Shown: positions 6,006 to 12,582 of the stretch, piece by piece | Position numbering within the stretch: position 1 is the first letter of the stretch | How the letters are laid out: each line of letters starts with the position of its first letter | NCBI GenBank assembly: GCA_035406685.1 | Contig: DAONLM010000078.1 | Location: forward strand, 1 to 12,582 | DNA: 12,582 nucleotides | Reading direction: 5' to 3' | Source: DAONLM01 sp035406685 | GTDB lineage: Bacteria > Spirochaetota > GWE2-31-10 > MWDO01 | Made by a program: the position numbers and the translations under genes | The notes under the pieces: generated by a model | Told to the model about the DNA's origin: nothing | What the model saw: the letters and a program-made list of their open reading frames with translations, nothing else | The model's database searches: none

Positions 6006-7241
6006 ATGAAAAAATTACCTTTTACAAAAGAAATGATAGAAAAAATAATCGAGAAATATCCAACCCCTTTTCATATTTATGATGAAAAGGGTATAAAAGA
6101 AAATGCAAAGAAATTAATTAAGGCTTTTTCAATATTTCCCTATTTTAAAGAATATTTTGCAGTAAAAGCAAATCCAAATCCTCAATTGATAAAAATATTA
6201 AAAGAGATAGGATTTGGAGCTGATTGTAGTTCAATGACAGAACTTATAATTGCTGAAAAATGTGGTATCACTGGTGAGAATATTATGTTTACATCAAATG
6301 ATACTCCAGCAGAAGAGTTTATAAAGGCAAAAGAACTTGGTGCAATAGTAAACCTTGATGATATAAGCCATATTGATTTTTATGAAAAGTATTGTGGAGT
6401 GCCAGAATTAATCTGTTTTAGATATAATCCCGGACCTTTAAGGGAAGGCAATGCTATAATTGGTAAGCCAGAAGAGGCTAAATATGGGTTGACAAAAAAA
6501 CAGATATTTGAGGCTTATAAGATAATGCGGGATAAAGGGGTAAAGAGATTTGGCCTCCATACAATGATAGCATCAAATGAACTTAATCCCGACTATTTTA
6601 TAGAGACTGGGAGAATGCTTTTTGAACTCTTAGTAGAAATAAATAAAGAGCTTGGAATAAAGTTTGAATTTGTTAATTTAGGTGGTGGACTCGGTATTCC
6701 TTATAAACCAGATCAGAAAGAACTGGATATTTTTTATATTGCAAAGGGTATCAAGGAGCATTATGATAATTATATACAAAAAAATAATCTTGGTCCTGTA
6801 AAAATATTCCTTGAAAGTGGTAGATTTATTACAGGTCCTTATGGTTATCTTGTGACAAAAGCAATTCATTACAAAAACACTTATAAAAATTATATTGGTG
6901 TTGATGCCTGCATGGCTCATTTAATGAGGCCAGCGATATACGGTGCATATCATCATATAACAGTAATGGGCAAGGAGAATGAACCTTTAACTAAAAAATA
7001 TGATGTTGTTGGTTCGCTTTGTGAAAATAATGATAAATTTGCAATTGATAGAAATCTCCCAGAAATTAATGTAGGGGACATACTTGTTATTCATGATACT
7101 GGGGCTCATGGCTATGCAATGGGATTTAATTATAATGGTAAATTAAGATGTAAGGAATTACTACTAAAAGAGGATGGCTCTGTTGAATTAATAAGAAGAG
7201 CAGAGACAGTAGAGGATTATTTAAGCACAGTCTGGTTTTAA
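6006..7241 (+). CDS. lysA: diaminopimelate decarboxylase-family PLP enzyme (group IV decarboxylase), divergent
   Basis: PLP-dependent alanine-racemase-fold decarboxylase of the DAP/ornithine/arginine group, 411 residues from this start. AGAAGG (5993-5998) is 7 bp before ATG 6006 but only 1 bp from the in-frame GTG at 6000, so the ATG is chosen. The PLP lysine is Lys54 in YFAVKANPNP, the ring-stacking His is His185 in FGLHTMIAS, and the phosphate-binding glycines are in NLGGGLGIPY (224-233). The second domain has ESGR (270-273), VDACMAHLMRPAIYGAYH (299-316) and VGSLCENND (335-343). CE rather than CD at 339-340 favours a diaminopimelate-type enzyme making lysine from meso-DAP. Differences from typical LysA are ESGR for EPGR and DTGAHGYAMGFNYNG (364-378), where GAH replaces GAY. 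An ornithine, arginine or carboxynorspermidine-type substrate is the alternative, so the symbol is provisional. It is the last gene of the operon, 17 bp after rsfS. Confidence 0.8.
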   Translation: MKKLPFTKEMIEKIIEKYPTPFHIYDEKGIKENAKKLIKAFSIFPYFKEYFAVKANPNPQLIKILKEIGFGADCSSMTELIIAEKCGITGENIMFTSNDTPAEEFIKAKELGAIVNLDDISHIDFYEKYCGVPELICFRYNPGPLREGNAIIGKPEEAKYGLTKKQIFEAYKIMRDKGVKRFGLHTMIASNELNPDYFIETGRMLFELLVEINKELGIKFEFVNLGGGLGIPYKPDQKELDIFYIAKGIKEHYDNYIQKNNLGPVKIFLESGRFITGPYGYLVTKAIHYKNTYKNYIGVDACMAHLMRPAIYGAYHHITVMGKENEPLTKKYDVVGSLCENNDKFAIDRNLPEINVGDILVIHDTGAHGYAMGFNYNGKLRCKELLLKEDGSVELIRRAETVEDYLSTVWF

Positions 7242-7286
7242 TTTACATAAGTATTAAATAAGTTTTAAAAAGATATATTCATCGTG

Positions 7287-7298
7287 CGACAATTGTCG
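7287..7298. repeat. 12-bp perfect palindrome, CGACAATTGTCG
   Basis: Perfect dyad in the spacer between the converging operons. With T:A and G:U pairs the symmetry extends to 7285-7300. It is followed by only a weak T-rich stretch, so it is a poor terminator. Its GC ends stand out in such AT-rich DNA. It could be a protein-binding site or a hairpin in the 3' untranslated region of the lysA-like transcript. Confidence 0.6.
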
Positions 7299-7363
7299 TA
7301 TTATTTACTATATCAGAAGGCATCTTTATATATATATATTTATCTATTATACCGCTATTTTTC

Positions 7364-7395
7364 ATAACTTGAGAATTTATATGGATCTAAGTTAT
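7364..7395. repeat. bulged inverted repeat / hairpin in the convergent spacer
   Basis: ATAACTT (7364-7370) plus AGA (7372-7374), with G7371 bulged, pairs with TCT (7386-7388) plus AAGTTAT (7389-7395), giving ten base pairs around an 11-nt loop. It lies just ahead of the terminator hairpin, so the end of the plus-strand transcript would carry at least two adjacent hairpins. The function is unknown. Confidence 0.45.
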
Positions 7396-7419
7396 TTAAA
7401 AATAGAAAATTTTTTATAA

Positions 7420-7450
7420 AAATAGGCTCTATGATAGAGCCATATTTTTA
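7420..7450. terminator. bidirectional intrinsic terminator between converging operons
   Basis: GGCTCT (7425-7430), loop ATGAT (7431-7435) and AGAGCC (7436-7441) form a compact stem that can extend inward to eight pairs. On the plus strand it is followed by ATATTTTTATT. On the minus strand it is followed by TATTTTTAT and a further T run. It lies 183 bp after the lysA-like stop and 10-40 bp after the minus-strand secreted-protein gene, so it can end both transcripts. Confidence 0.8.
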
Positions 7451-7459
7451 TTAACTTAT

Positions 7460-7921
7460 TTATTTATAAGCAAGTCCATATGAAACTATAGCACTAGTTC
7501 CATTTGCAATACCTTTTAAATGAAAAATTATAGTGTGTTTACCAGTATATGTTGGTTTATAGTATATTATTATAGCATCTTTAAATTTTAGATAATTAGC
7601 AGATTCTATAATAATCTGTTTATTTTCAGAATCAAATACATATACATCCATATCTGTAACATTATTATCTCCTACCATTATTATAGCATAGATTGCATTG
7701 GAATACATTGTTAGCTGATAACCAGTAAAACATGATTCCTTAACATAAGGGTATAATTCTGCATATTTAAATGTATCTTTAATGGTTTGCATATTATATT
7801 TAGTAAGTTCATTTAAAATCATATTAAATTTTGGTATGCACTCTTCAACTGATCCAAAAATAGGATTTACAAATAGGGATAATAAGACAAATAAAACAAC
7901 GAATAAATTTAATTTTTTCAT
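7460..7921 (-). CDS. small secreted beta-sandwich protein of unknown function
   Basis: I do not recognise a named family. The 153-residue product has a clear Sec signal peptide (KK then a hydrophobic run 5-19, likely cleaved after Gly23 in NPIFG). The mature protein starts with a helical segment (24-60) and has two cysteines (Cys28, Cys64) that could form a disulfide. The C-terminal half (72-153) is strand-rich: DMDVYVFDSENK (90-101), an alternating IIIYYKPTYTGKH segment (117-129) and HLKG. This resembles the pre-peptidase C-terminal (PPC) type of beta-sandwich, which is only a shape comparison. AAGGAG seven bases upstream supports the ATG. It is 15 bp after the lipoprotein gene and is the last gene before the shared terminator, so it is probably co-transcribed with the lipoprotein and possibly the ABC gene. 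It presumably acts outside the inner membrane. Confidence 0.8.
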   Translation of the reverse strand: MKKLNLFVVLFVLLSLFVNPIFGSVEECIPKFNMILNELTKYNMQTIKDTFKYAELYPYVKESCFTGYQLTMYSNAIYAIIMVGDNNVTDMDVYVFDSENKQIIIESANYLKFKDAIIIYYKPTYTGKHTIIFHLKGIANGTSAIVSYGLAYK

Positions 7922-7936
7922 AATATAGCTCCTTAA

Positions 7937-8731
7937 TTAAAGTAAAGTTTTAATTTCACTAGTTAATTTGTTAATCTTTTTAATGTCATCAAGAGATATT
8001 TCTTTGTTATTAATTATCATTTCTATTTCTTTCAAATTAACAATAGATTTTATAACAATAGGAGAATCTTTTTTTTCTAAATTAGAAAATGAATTTAAAA
8101 AGAAATTTATCTCTGTATTCTGTTTTAATATCTCTGTTGCTTCTTTTTTGTAATTATCAATAAGAATTTTACTCAATTTATCAAAAGAATTTATCCATAA
8201 ACCAAATTGTGCATATACTGGTAGGTTTTTATCTACCATTTTTTCTAGCTGAGACTCAAGATGACTCTGAATTCCATCAAGAACTAATTTTGCATTTTTA
8301 GAATCCTTATTTTTAATGGAATCTTCCAGTTGCAATGCAAGATTTTCAATGTCCTGATTGGATACATGAAGATCATCTGATAATTTTTTCATTGAAGAAC
8401 CAATTTTTTTTGCTGTATTCCAATCCTCAACCTTTACAGCAATAAGAGCATCAACTAATTGAGAACCTATATTCATTGATTTTAACATATCATCTTTAAT
8501 TTCTGTTTTGCTATTGTTTTTTTCTAAATAGTTTTCCCATTTTAAGTCTGGATAAACAGAAGTAATAGCAATAAATACTGGTTCTGGTCGATAAATAATA
8601 GGAAATGGTTTTGTTAAATCAATCTCCTCTAATTTTATAGGTTGATTGTTTGTTGTTTTATCTTTTTTGCAATTTCCGAGGCAAAAAATTAAAGCAACGA
8701 TTAATAGAATAACAAAAAGTCTTTTTTGCAT
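7937..8731 (-). CDS. predicted helical lipoprotein of unknown function
   Basis: No family is recognised. The 264-residue protein starts with a lipoprotein signal: MQKR, a hydrophobic run 5-18, then LGNC (18-21), so Cys21 is the predicted lipidation site. Asn at -1 is not in the classical lipobox but is tolerated in spirochaetal lipoproteins. The mature end is KKDKTTNNQ, a flexible polar tether. From about residue 80 onward the sequence is rich in Lys, Glu, Leu and Ile with heptad-like spacing, suggesting a helical bundle; it contains DWNTAKKIGSSMKKLSDD (103-120) and an aromatic segment LPVYAQFGLWINSF (170-183). AAGGAG seven bases before the ATG is a good ribosome binding site. It sits 67 bp after the ABC transporter gene and 15 bp before the secreted-protein gene, same strand, which suggests work at the cell envelope with the transporter. 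Confidence 0.8.
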   Translation of the reverse strand: MQKRLFVILLIVALIFCLGNCKKDKTTNNQPIKLEEIDLTKPFPIIYRPEPVFIAITSVYPDLKWENYLEKNNSKTEIKDDMLKSMNIGSQLVDALIAVKVEDWNTAKKIGSSMKKLSDDLHVSNQDIENLALQLEDSIKNKDSKNAKLVLDGIQSHLESQLEKMVDKNLPVYAQFGLWINSFDKLSKILIDNYKKEATEILKQNTEINFFLNSFSNLEKKDSPIVIKSIVNLKEIEMIINNKEISLDDIKKINKLTSEIKTLL

Positions 8732-8761
8732 AAAAAATCTCCTTGAATTAAAATTTATTTT

Positions 8762-8778
8762 AACAACAAAAAGTTGTT
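8762..8778. repeat. inverted repeat AACAAC-N5-GTTGTT between transporter and lipoprotein genes
   Basis: Six-bp arms with a 5-nt A loop. On the minus strand the hairpin is followed by AAAATAAA, not a T run, so it is unlikely to stop transcription from the transporter into the lipoprotein gene. It lies 31 bp upstream of the lipoprotein ATG and could be an operator, an RNA stability hairpin or chance. Confidence 0.35.
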
Positions 8779-8798
8779 TTTCTATTAAAATATTTTAT

Positions 8799-11700
8799 TT
8801 ATTTTTTTATTTTTCTTTCTCTGTCCAGTAACAAAAATGTCAAAATAAATAAAACTATTGTCCCAAATAATAAGACAATTGTATTAAAATATACTGTGCT
8901 TATTTTATAGTGATAAATCATCTTTGTGCTTGATGGAAATACATTTCTATTACTTAAAAAATTTTTTAGAAAATCAAGAATATTCTTATCATTATATCTT
9001 TTATTAAGAAAATCTATATATCTCCAGCTTTTTTCTGCATTTTTTATTGTTATAAAGGCATAATCATTGAATTTTAGTCTCATATTTTCATTATAGTAAT
9101 TGCTTATATCTTTTATTTTATTGATTTTATCTGGATTTTTTTTATAAAATTTATTTGTTACCTCTATCCATATCTCATTATTTGGATTGAATTTATATGT
9201 TGTTATTAAAAGTCCTTCATAAGCCCATCTTGATATTATAAGGTCACAATAAAAGGGAACAGGCCTATCTTTTTGAAATATTCTACCGCCCATATCGTCA
9301 TAGTTTAAGAATAGTCCACCAAATATTATTTGTGGGATTATTAATATAGGTATTATTGTAAAGATTGATTTTTCTGATTTTAGTAAGGCTGAAAAAAATA
9401 GGCCAAGCATAACAGAAATAGCAACAGTTAAAAAAGATATAATAAAAAAGTTTATTAAAAGAGGAGTTCCATAATATTTAAATTCTGGAATTGCAAATGG
9501 TATCTGAAGTATAGTAAAACATAGTAGCATATATAGTAATACCTGAAAAAAAGAAAATATAAGAACTGTAATCAATTTCGTAGATAGATAATCAATACTT
9601 TTTATATTTATAAGTCTCTCCCTTTGAATTTTTGCTCTATCTTTCAGTATTTCGCTTATGGAACTTGTTATTCCAAGAAAAATAAATATTATAACAGTTA
9701 AGAATAAAAATTTTTCAAAACTTTCATTTTTTTTAAATAGATATTCTGCCCAACCTCTACTTTTAAATATACTTAAAACATTCTTTTCGGTATCTTTATT
9801 TATATCTTCTTTAATCTTGTAATAATCATCTATTTTTTCATATACTTCACTTATACTGTTTTTTTCTTTTTCTGTTACTTTTGTTAAGATACTTCCTTCA
9901 AATTTTTTTATATCGATTTTATCCGGAAGAGATTTACTCCTCATTAAGAATGAGAGTATTATAACTAATAAGACTGGCACCAAAAATATCATAACTATAT
10001 TGACTTTATCTCTTAATTTATCTTTAAAATTTCTTATAAAAAGAGTCTTAAATCTTATCCATCTATTTGTTAATTTTGTTATAAAATTTTTCTTTTTATT
10101 TAAAATTGTTTTAATATCTGCCTCGTTTGTCCCATTAATATAAGAAATTTCATTCTGACTTCTATAATTTTCAAAAATTTTTTTCCAGACATCCGGGCTT
10201 TTGACTCTTAAAGGAATTTTGTTGTTTTTGACTTTAGTATAAATTGGATTACCATTTAAGTCTCTTCTAACTTCCTGTAAAACATTTAATATTAAATCTG
10301 GTGAACTTTTTTTACATACAGGGCAACTGCTACTGTCATCAATCCTTATGCTCCTTGAATTAAAATAGTCAATTGCGATTGCAGTATCTCCAAAATATGC
10401 TAACTTTCCTCCATAATCAAGTAATAGTAGTTTGTTGAATTTATAGTATAATTCAGCAGATGGCTGATGAATGACAACATAAATTATTTTTCCTTTTTTT
10501 GCATAGTTATAGAGTAGATCTATTATCTTTTTACTATCATAAGATGAGAGTCCACTCGTAGGCTCATCAAGAAAAAGAACATCCACATCATTCAAAAGTT
10601 CAATTCCAATATTAAGCCTTCTCCTTTCACCGCCGCTCAATGTTCTTTTAATCTCATTACCAACTGGTAAATCTCTTTTTTCTGATAAGCCTAATTCTAT
10701 TAAAAGCTCATTTATCCTGTTATTTAGTTTCTCATTAGAAATTTCTGGATTTTTTAATTTGCCAGCATAAAAAAGATTTTCATAAACCGTAAGATTTTCA
10801 AATAATAGATCATCTTGTGGCACATATCCAACAAATTCTTTTAGAATATTAAAATTTTTATGAAAAGAAATTCCATTAAATTCTATAGAACCGGTAAAAT
10901 CTGATAGATACCCCAACATTAACTTCATTAGAGTGGATTTGCCGCAACCACTGGGGCCCATTATGCAGACGAAATCCCCATATTTGTTTGAGAAACTGAT
11001 ATCATCCAATGCTATATCTCTACCTTTGTATTTATATGTAACATTTTTAACATCAACCCGCTCTATTCTGACAAAATCAGTAGATATCATACCCTTATCA
11101 AAATCACAATTTATTATCTCTCTATCAATTAAAATCTGAGATATTTTATCCAGTAATATAATATCTTCTGTTAATCTCTTACCATTAACAAATATGGGTA
11201 AATATGATCTTTTTACTTCTAACATAGCACTATTTTTACTGATTTTTATTTCTAAATCAATGAATTCATTCTCTTTTTCTGTTTTATGATTTTCAAGAAA
11301 AAGATCTGCACTTTTATTATGATTACTTATCTTTTTTACTATAGATTCTCTATTTTCAATATAGAAAGTGTTTGAATTTATATTTTTACTTAACAATTGT
11401 TGAATATCTATTTTTATATTTTCCAGTTTGTTTACTTTCTCTTTTTCTTTTATAGTAATTGGTTCGTCTATTCCAAAGAATACTTTCTTATTATTTTCTA
11501 TTTTTTCTTCATCAATAAAAATGACTATATCATTACTTTTATTAATAATTGAACATATATTACCTTCAATATTTATCTCTGCCAAAATTTTTTTTATGCT
11601 TATATTACTATCACTATCAGATCTAATTACAAAAAATTTATTATTGTCTCTCTCTTCTGATAGTATAAAAAATTTTTTCTTTATATTTTCATTTTTGGTT

Positions 11701-12362
11701 TTTAATCTTCTTTTTATCTCATCATAAGTTATTATAGTTTTATCTAAAAGAATTGAGTCCTCTTTTTTTATCTCTGTTGCTATTTTATCAAAAAATATCA
11801 TACCTTCAGTTGTTGTAATTTTTCCATTTGTATCTATTCCGTAAAAATATATCTTTGAATCAAGTGGAAAAATTGTTGCTTTAAAATTTTTTCTTCTTAT
11901 TAGTAAATCTGCCTCTTCTGGATTGTTTGATATATAGAGAATATTTTTATTTAGATCGTCCTCTTTTTTGTTTTTAAGAATTTCTTTTGCACCTGTAATT
12001 TGGCTTATTAATTTTACTTTTTCCTCTTCTATTTTAAAATATTTTATTATAGAATCTATTCTTTCTATTTCAGATTTTTCAATTTTGTCTGAACAGGCAA
12101 TTCCTAAGGCATTAATTATAGAAAGAATTTTATTATGATCATCTATTTTTTCTAATTGTGAGATTACTTCTTCAAATTTGACAAGATTTGATATTTTTAT
12201 ATCTCTAAAAATATCAGCTAACTCTAAATCATCTCCTCTAATTTTAGTTAAAAATTCCTCAAAATATTGAATTTCTTCATCTGATATTACACCGTCAGCC
12301 TGAGCAATATATTTTAAAAGAATTATAAAACTTTGAATAATATTTAAATAAGATTCTACCAT
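8799..12362 (-). CDS. ABCG-type half transporter with N-terminal TerB-like and FHA-like regions (1187 aa)
   Basis: Multidomain ATP-driven membrane protein. Residues 5-120 look like a TerB domain (IAQADGVISDEEIQYFEEFL at 19-38). Residues 140-430 are strand-rich and lysine-rich; 240-310 and 345-430 share a pattern ending IFIDEEKI / IFVNGKRL and look like degenerate FHA modules. The ATPase (435-665) is complete: Walker A GPSGCGKST (469-477), Q-loop Gln516, signature LSGGER (575-580), Walker B VLFLDEP (595-601) and H-loop His632 in IHQPS. IHQPS and the ATPase-before-membrane order are ABCG/White-like. The linker has a CPVC pair (680-683). Six membrane helices are predicted near 788-806, 885-905, 928-953, 966-992, 999-1019 and 1155-1180, with large external loops of about 77 and 135 residues. 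The architecture recalls the FHA-ABCG protein Rv1747 of Mycobacterium, but TerB replaces the leading FHA. The substrate is unknown. The ATG has no Shine-Dalgarno and lies directly behind a consensus promoter. Confidence 0.92.
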   Translation of the reverse strand: MVESYLNIIQSFIILLKYIAQADGVISDEEIQYFEEFLTKIRGDDLELADIFRDIKISNLVKFEEVISQLEKIDDHNKILSIINALGIACSDKIEKSEIERIDSIIKYFKIEEEKVKLISQITGAKEILKNKKEDDLNKNILYISNNPEEADLLIRRKNFKATIFPLDSKIYFYGIDTNGKITTTEGMIFFDKIATEIKKEDSILLDKTIITYDEIKRRLKTKNENIKKKFFILSEERDNNKFFVIRSDSDSNISIKKILAEINIEGNICSIINKSNDIVIFIDEEKIENNKKVFFGIDEPITIKEKEKVNKLENIKIDIQQLLSKNINSNTFYIENRESIVKKISNHNKSADLFLENHKTEKENEFIDLEIKISKNSAMLEVKRSYLPIFVNGKRLTEDIILLDKISQILIDREIINCDFDKGMISTDFVRIERVDVKNVTYKYKGRDIALDDISFSNKYGDFVCIMGPSGCGKSTLMKLMLGYLSDFTGSIEFNGISFHKNFNILKEFVGYVPQDDLLFENLTVYENLFYAGKLKNPEISNEKLNNRINELLIELGLSEKRDLPVGNEIKRTLSGGERRRLNIGIELLNDVDVLFLDEPTSGLSSYDSKKIIDLLYNYAKKGKIIYVVIHQPSAELYYKFNKLLLLDYGGKLAYFGDTAIAIDYFNSRSIRIDDSSSCPVCKKSSPDLILNVLQEVRRDLNGNPIYTKVKNNKIPLRVKSPDVWKKIFENYRSQNEISYINGTNEADIKTILNKKKNFITKLTNRWIRFKTLFIRNFKDKLRDKVNIVMIFLVPVLLVIILSFLMRSKSLPDKIDIKKFEGSILTKVTEKEKNSISEVYEKIDDYYKIKEDINKDTEKNVLSIFKSRGWAEYLFKKNESFEKFLFLTVIIFIFLGITSSISEILKDRAKIQRERLINIKSIDYLSTKLITVLIFSFFQVLLYMLLCFTILQIPFAIPEFKYYGTPLLINFFIISFLTVAISVMLGLFFSALLKSEKSIFTIIPILIIPQIIFGGLFLNYDDMGGRIFQKDRPVPFYCDLIISRWAYEGLLITTYKFNPNNEIWIEVTNKFYKKNPDKINKIKDISNYYNENMRLKFNDYAFITIKNAEKSWRYIDFLNKRYNDKNILDFLKNFLSNRNVFPSSTKMIYHYKISTVYFNTIVLLFGTIVLFILTFLLLDRERKIKK

Positions 12363-12370
12363 AAGATTTG

Positions 12371-12399
12371 ATTATATTTAATAAAGAGATTTATGTCAA
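12371..12399 (-). promoter_or_regulatory. perfect consensus sigma70 promoter of the ABC transporter gene, probably giving a leaderless mRNA
   Basis: Read on the minus strand, TTGACA (12399-12394), a 17-bp spacer and TATAAT (12376-12371) match consensus at every base. The A of the start codon (12362) is only the ninth base past the -10. Transcription normally begins six to nine bases past it, so the leader would be zero to three bases long. CAAATCTT before the ATG has no Shine-Dalgarno sequence. Confidence 0.85.
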
Positions 12400-12582
12400 G
12401 TTATATTTATTTATTTGTGTGATTAGTGCGTGATTTTATTTTTAGGCAGAGAAAAAGATAGAATTATCCTAAGGGTAAGTTTTGAGTAAGAAAGATAGAA
12501 TGGTAAAATTTTAGAAAGATGGTTAATTTTATAAGAATTTTATCTCTTTCAGGCAAAATTTTAGATTAAATCTGAGTAAAAA
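12400..12582. other. non-coding flank upstream of the ABC transporter promoter, with a short direct repeat
   Basis: No credible gene is visible. The stretch holds a near-palindrome TATCCTAAGGGTA and two copies of GGYAAAATTTTAGA (12502-12515 and 12552-12565, period 50 bp). No start codon with a ribosome binding site and no clear plus-strand promoter were found. The window ends before any neighbouring gene begins. Confidence 0.4.

Noticed and set aside
6678..6920. Minus-strand open frame within the lysA-like gene
   Set aside because: Overlaps the catalytic region of a clear enzyme; no independent support.
7327..7339. TA microsatellite as a phase-variation tract
   Set aside because: Lies in a convergent spacer away from any promoter or start codon, so no expression effect can be argued.
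7968..8831. Two short plus-strand open frames (7968-8153, 8646-8831)
   Set aside because: Both lie opposite the lipoprotein gene or the gene junction, lack ribosome binding sites and show only AT-rich composition.
10933..11139. Plus-strand open frame opposite the transporter ATPase
   Set aside because: Covers the complement of the Walker A region; a shadow.
11428..11727. Plus-strand open frame rich in Ser/Leu/Phe opposite the transporter gene
   Set aside because: Reads like a membrane protein only because it is the complement of a Lys/Glu/Asn-rich region.

Overview
This is a strongly AT-rich window packed with protein-coding genes. It has short spacers, AGGAG-type ribosome binding sites, and A/T-ending codons (AGA, ATA, TTA). 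I see no tRNA, rRNA, CRISPR array, transposase or integrase, so it reads as chromosomal core/accessory sequence rather than a mobile element. The source is a low-GC bacterium with signal peptides, a lipoprotein and a two-PDZ HtrA protease. The lipoprotein has Asn just before its lipobox cysteine (LGNC), which spirochaetal lipoboxes tolerate. This makes a spirochaete or similar lineage my best but weak guess.

Plus strand, left part (191-4644): a membrane-anchored HtrA-type protease; a beta-class carbonic anhydrase whose real start appears to be a non-canonical ATA at 1697; a CapA-like protein overlapping the anhydrase by 4 bp; and a membrane-tethered, orphan LivJ-type ligand-binding protein. 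The anhydrase has its own probable promoter, with a 22-bp perfect palindrome between the -35 and -10 elements.

Plus strand, middle (4662-7241): a near-consensus promoter (TTGACA-17-TATATT) drives a compact four-gene operon. Two MaoC/hot-dog subunits form a probable HadA/HadB-like (R)-3-hydroxyacyl dehydratase, with catalytic Asp and His only in the second subunit. They are followed by a RsfS/YbeB ribosome-silencing factor and a divergent diaminopimelate-decarboxylase-family PLP enzyme. The operon ends in a 218-bp spacer (7242-7459) holding a 12-bp palindrome, a bulged hairpin and a bidirectional terminator.

Minus strand, right part (12399 down to 7460): a perfect consensus promoter (TTGACA-17-TATAAT) lies so close to the ATG that the transcript is probably leaderless. 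It drives a 1187-residue ABCG-type half transporter with an N-terminal TerB-like domain and a degenerate FHA-like region. A helical lipoprotein and a small secreted beta-sandwich protein follow on the same strand with small gaps, suggesting an envelope-associated export module of unknown function. This three-gene set is the best candidate here for an undescribed system.
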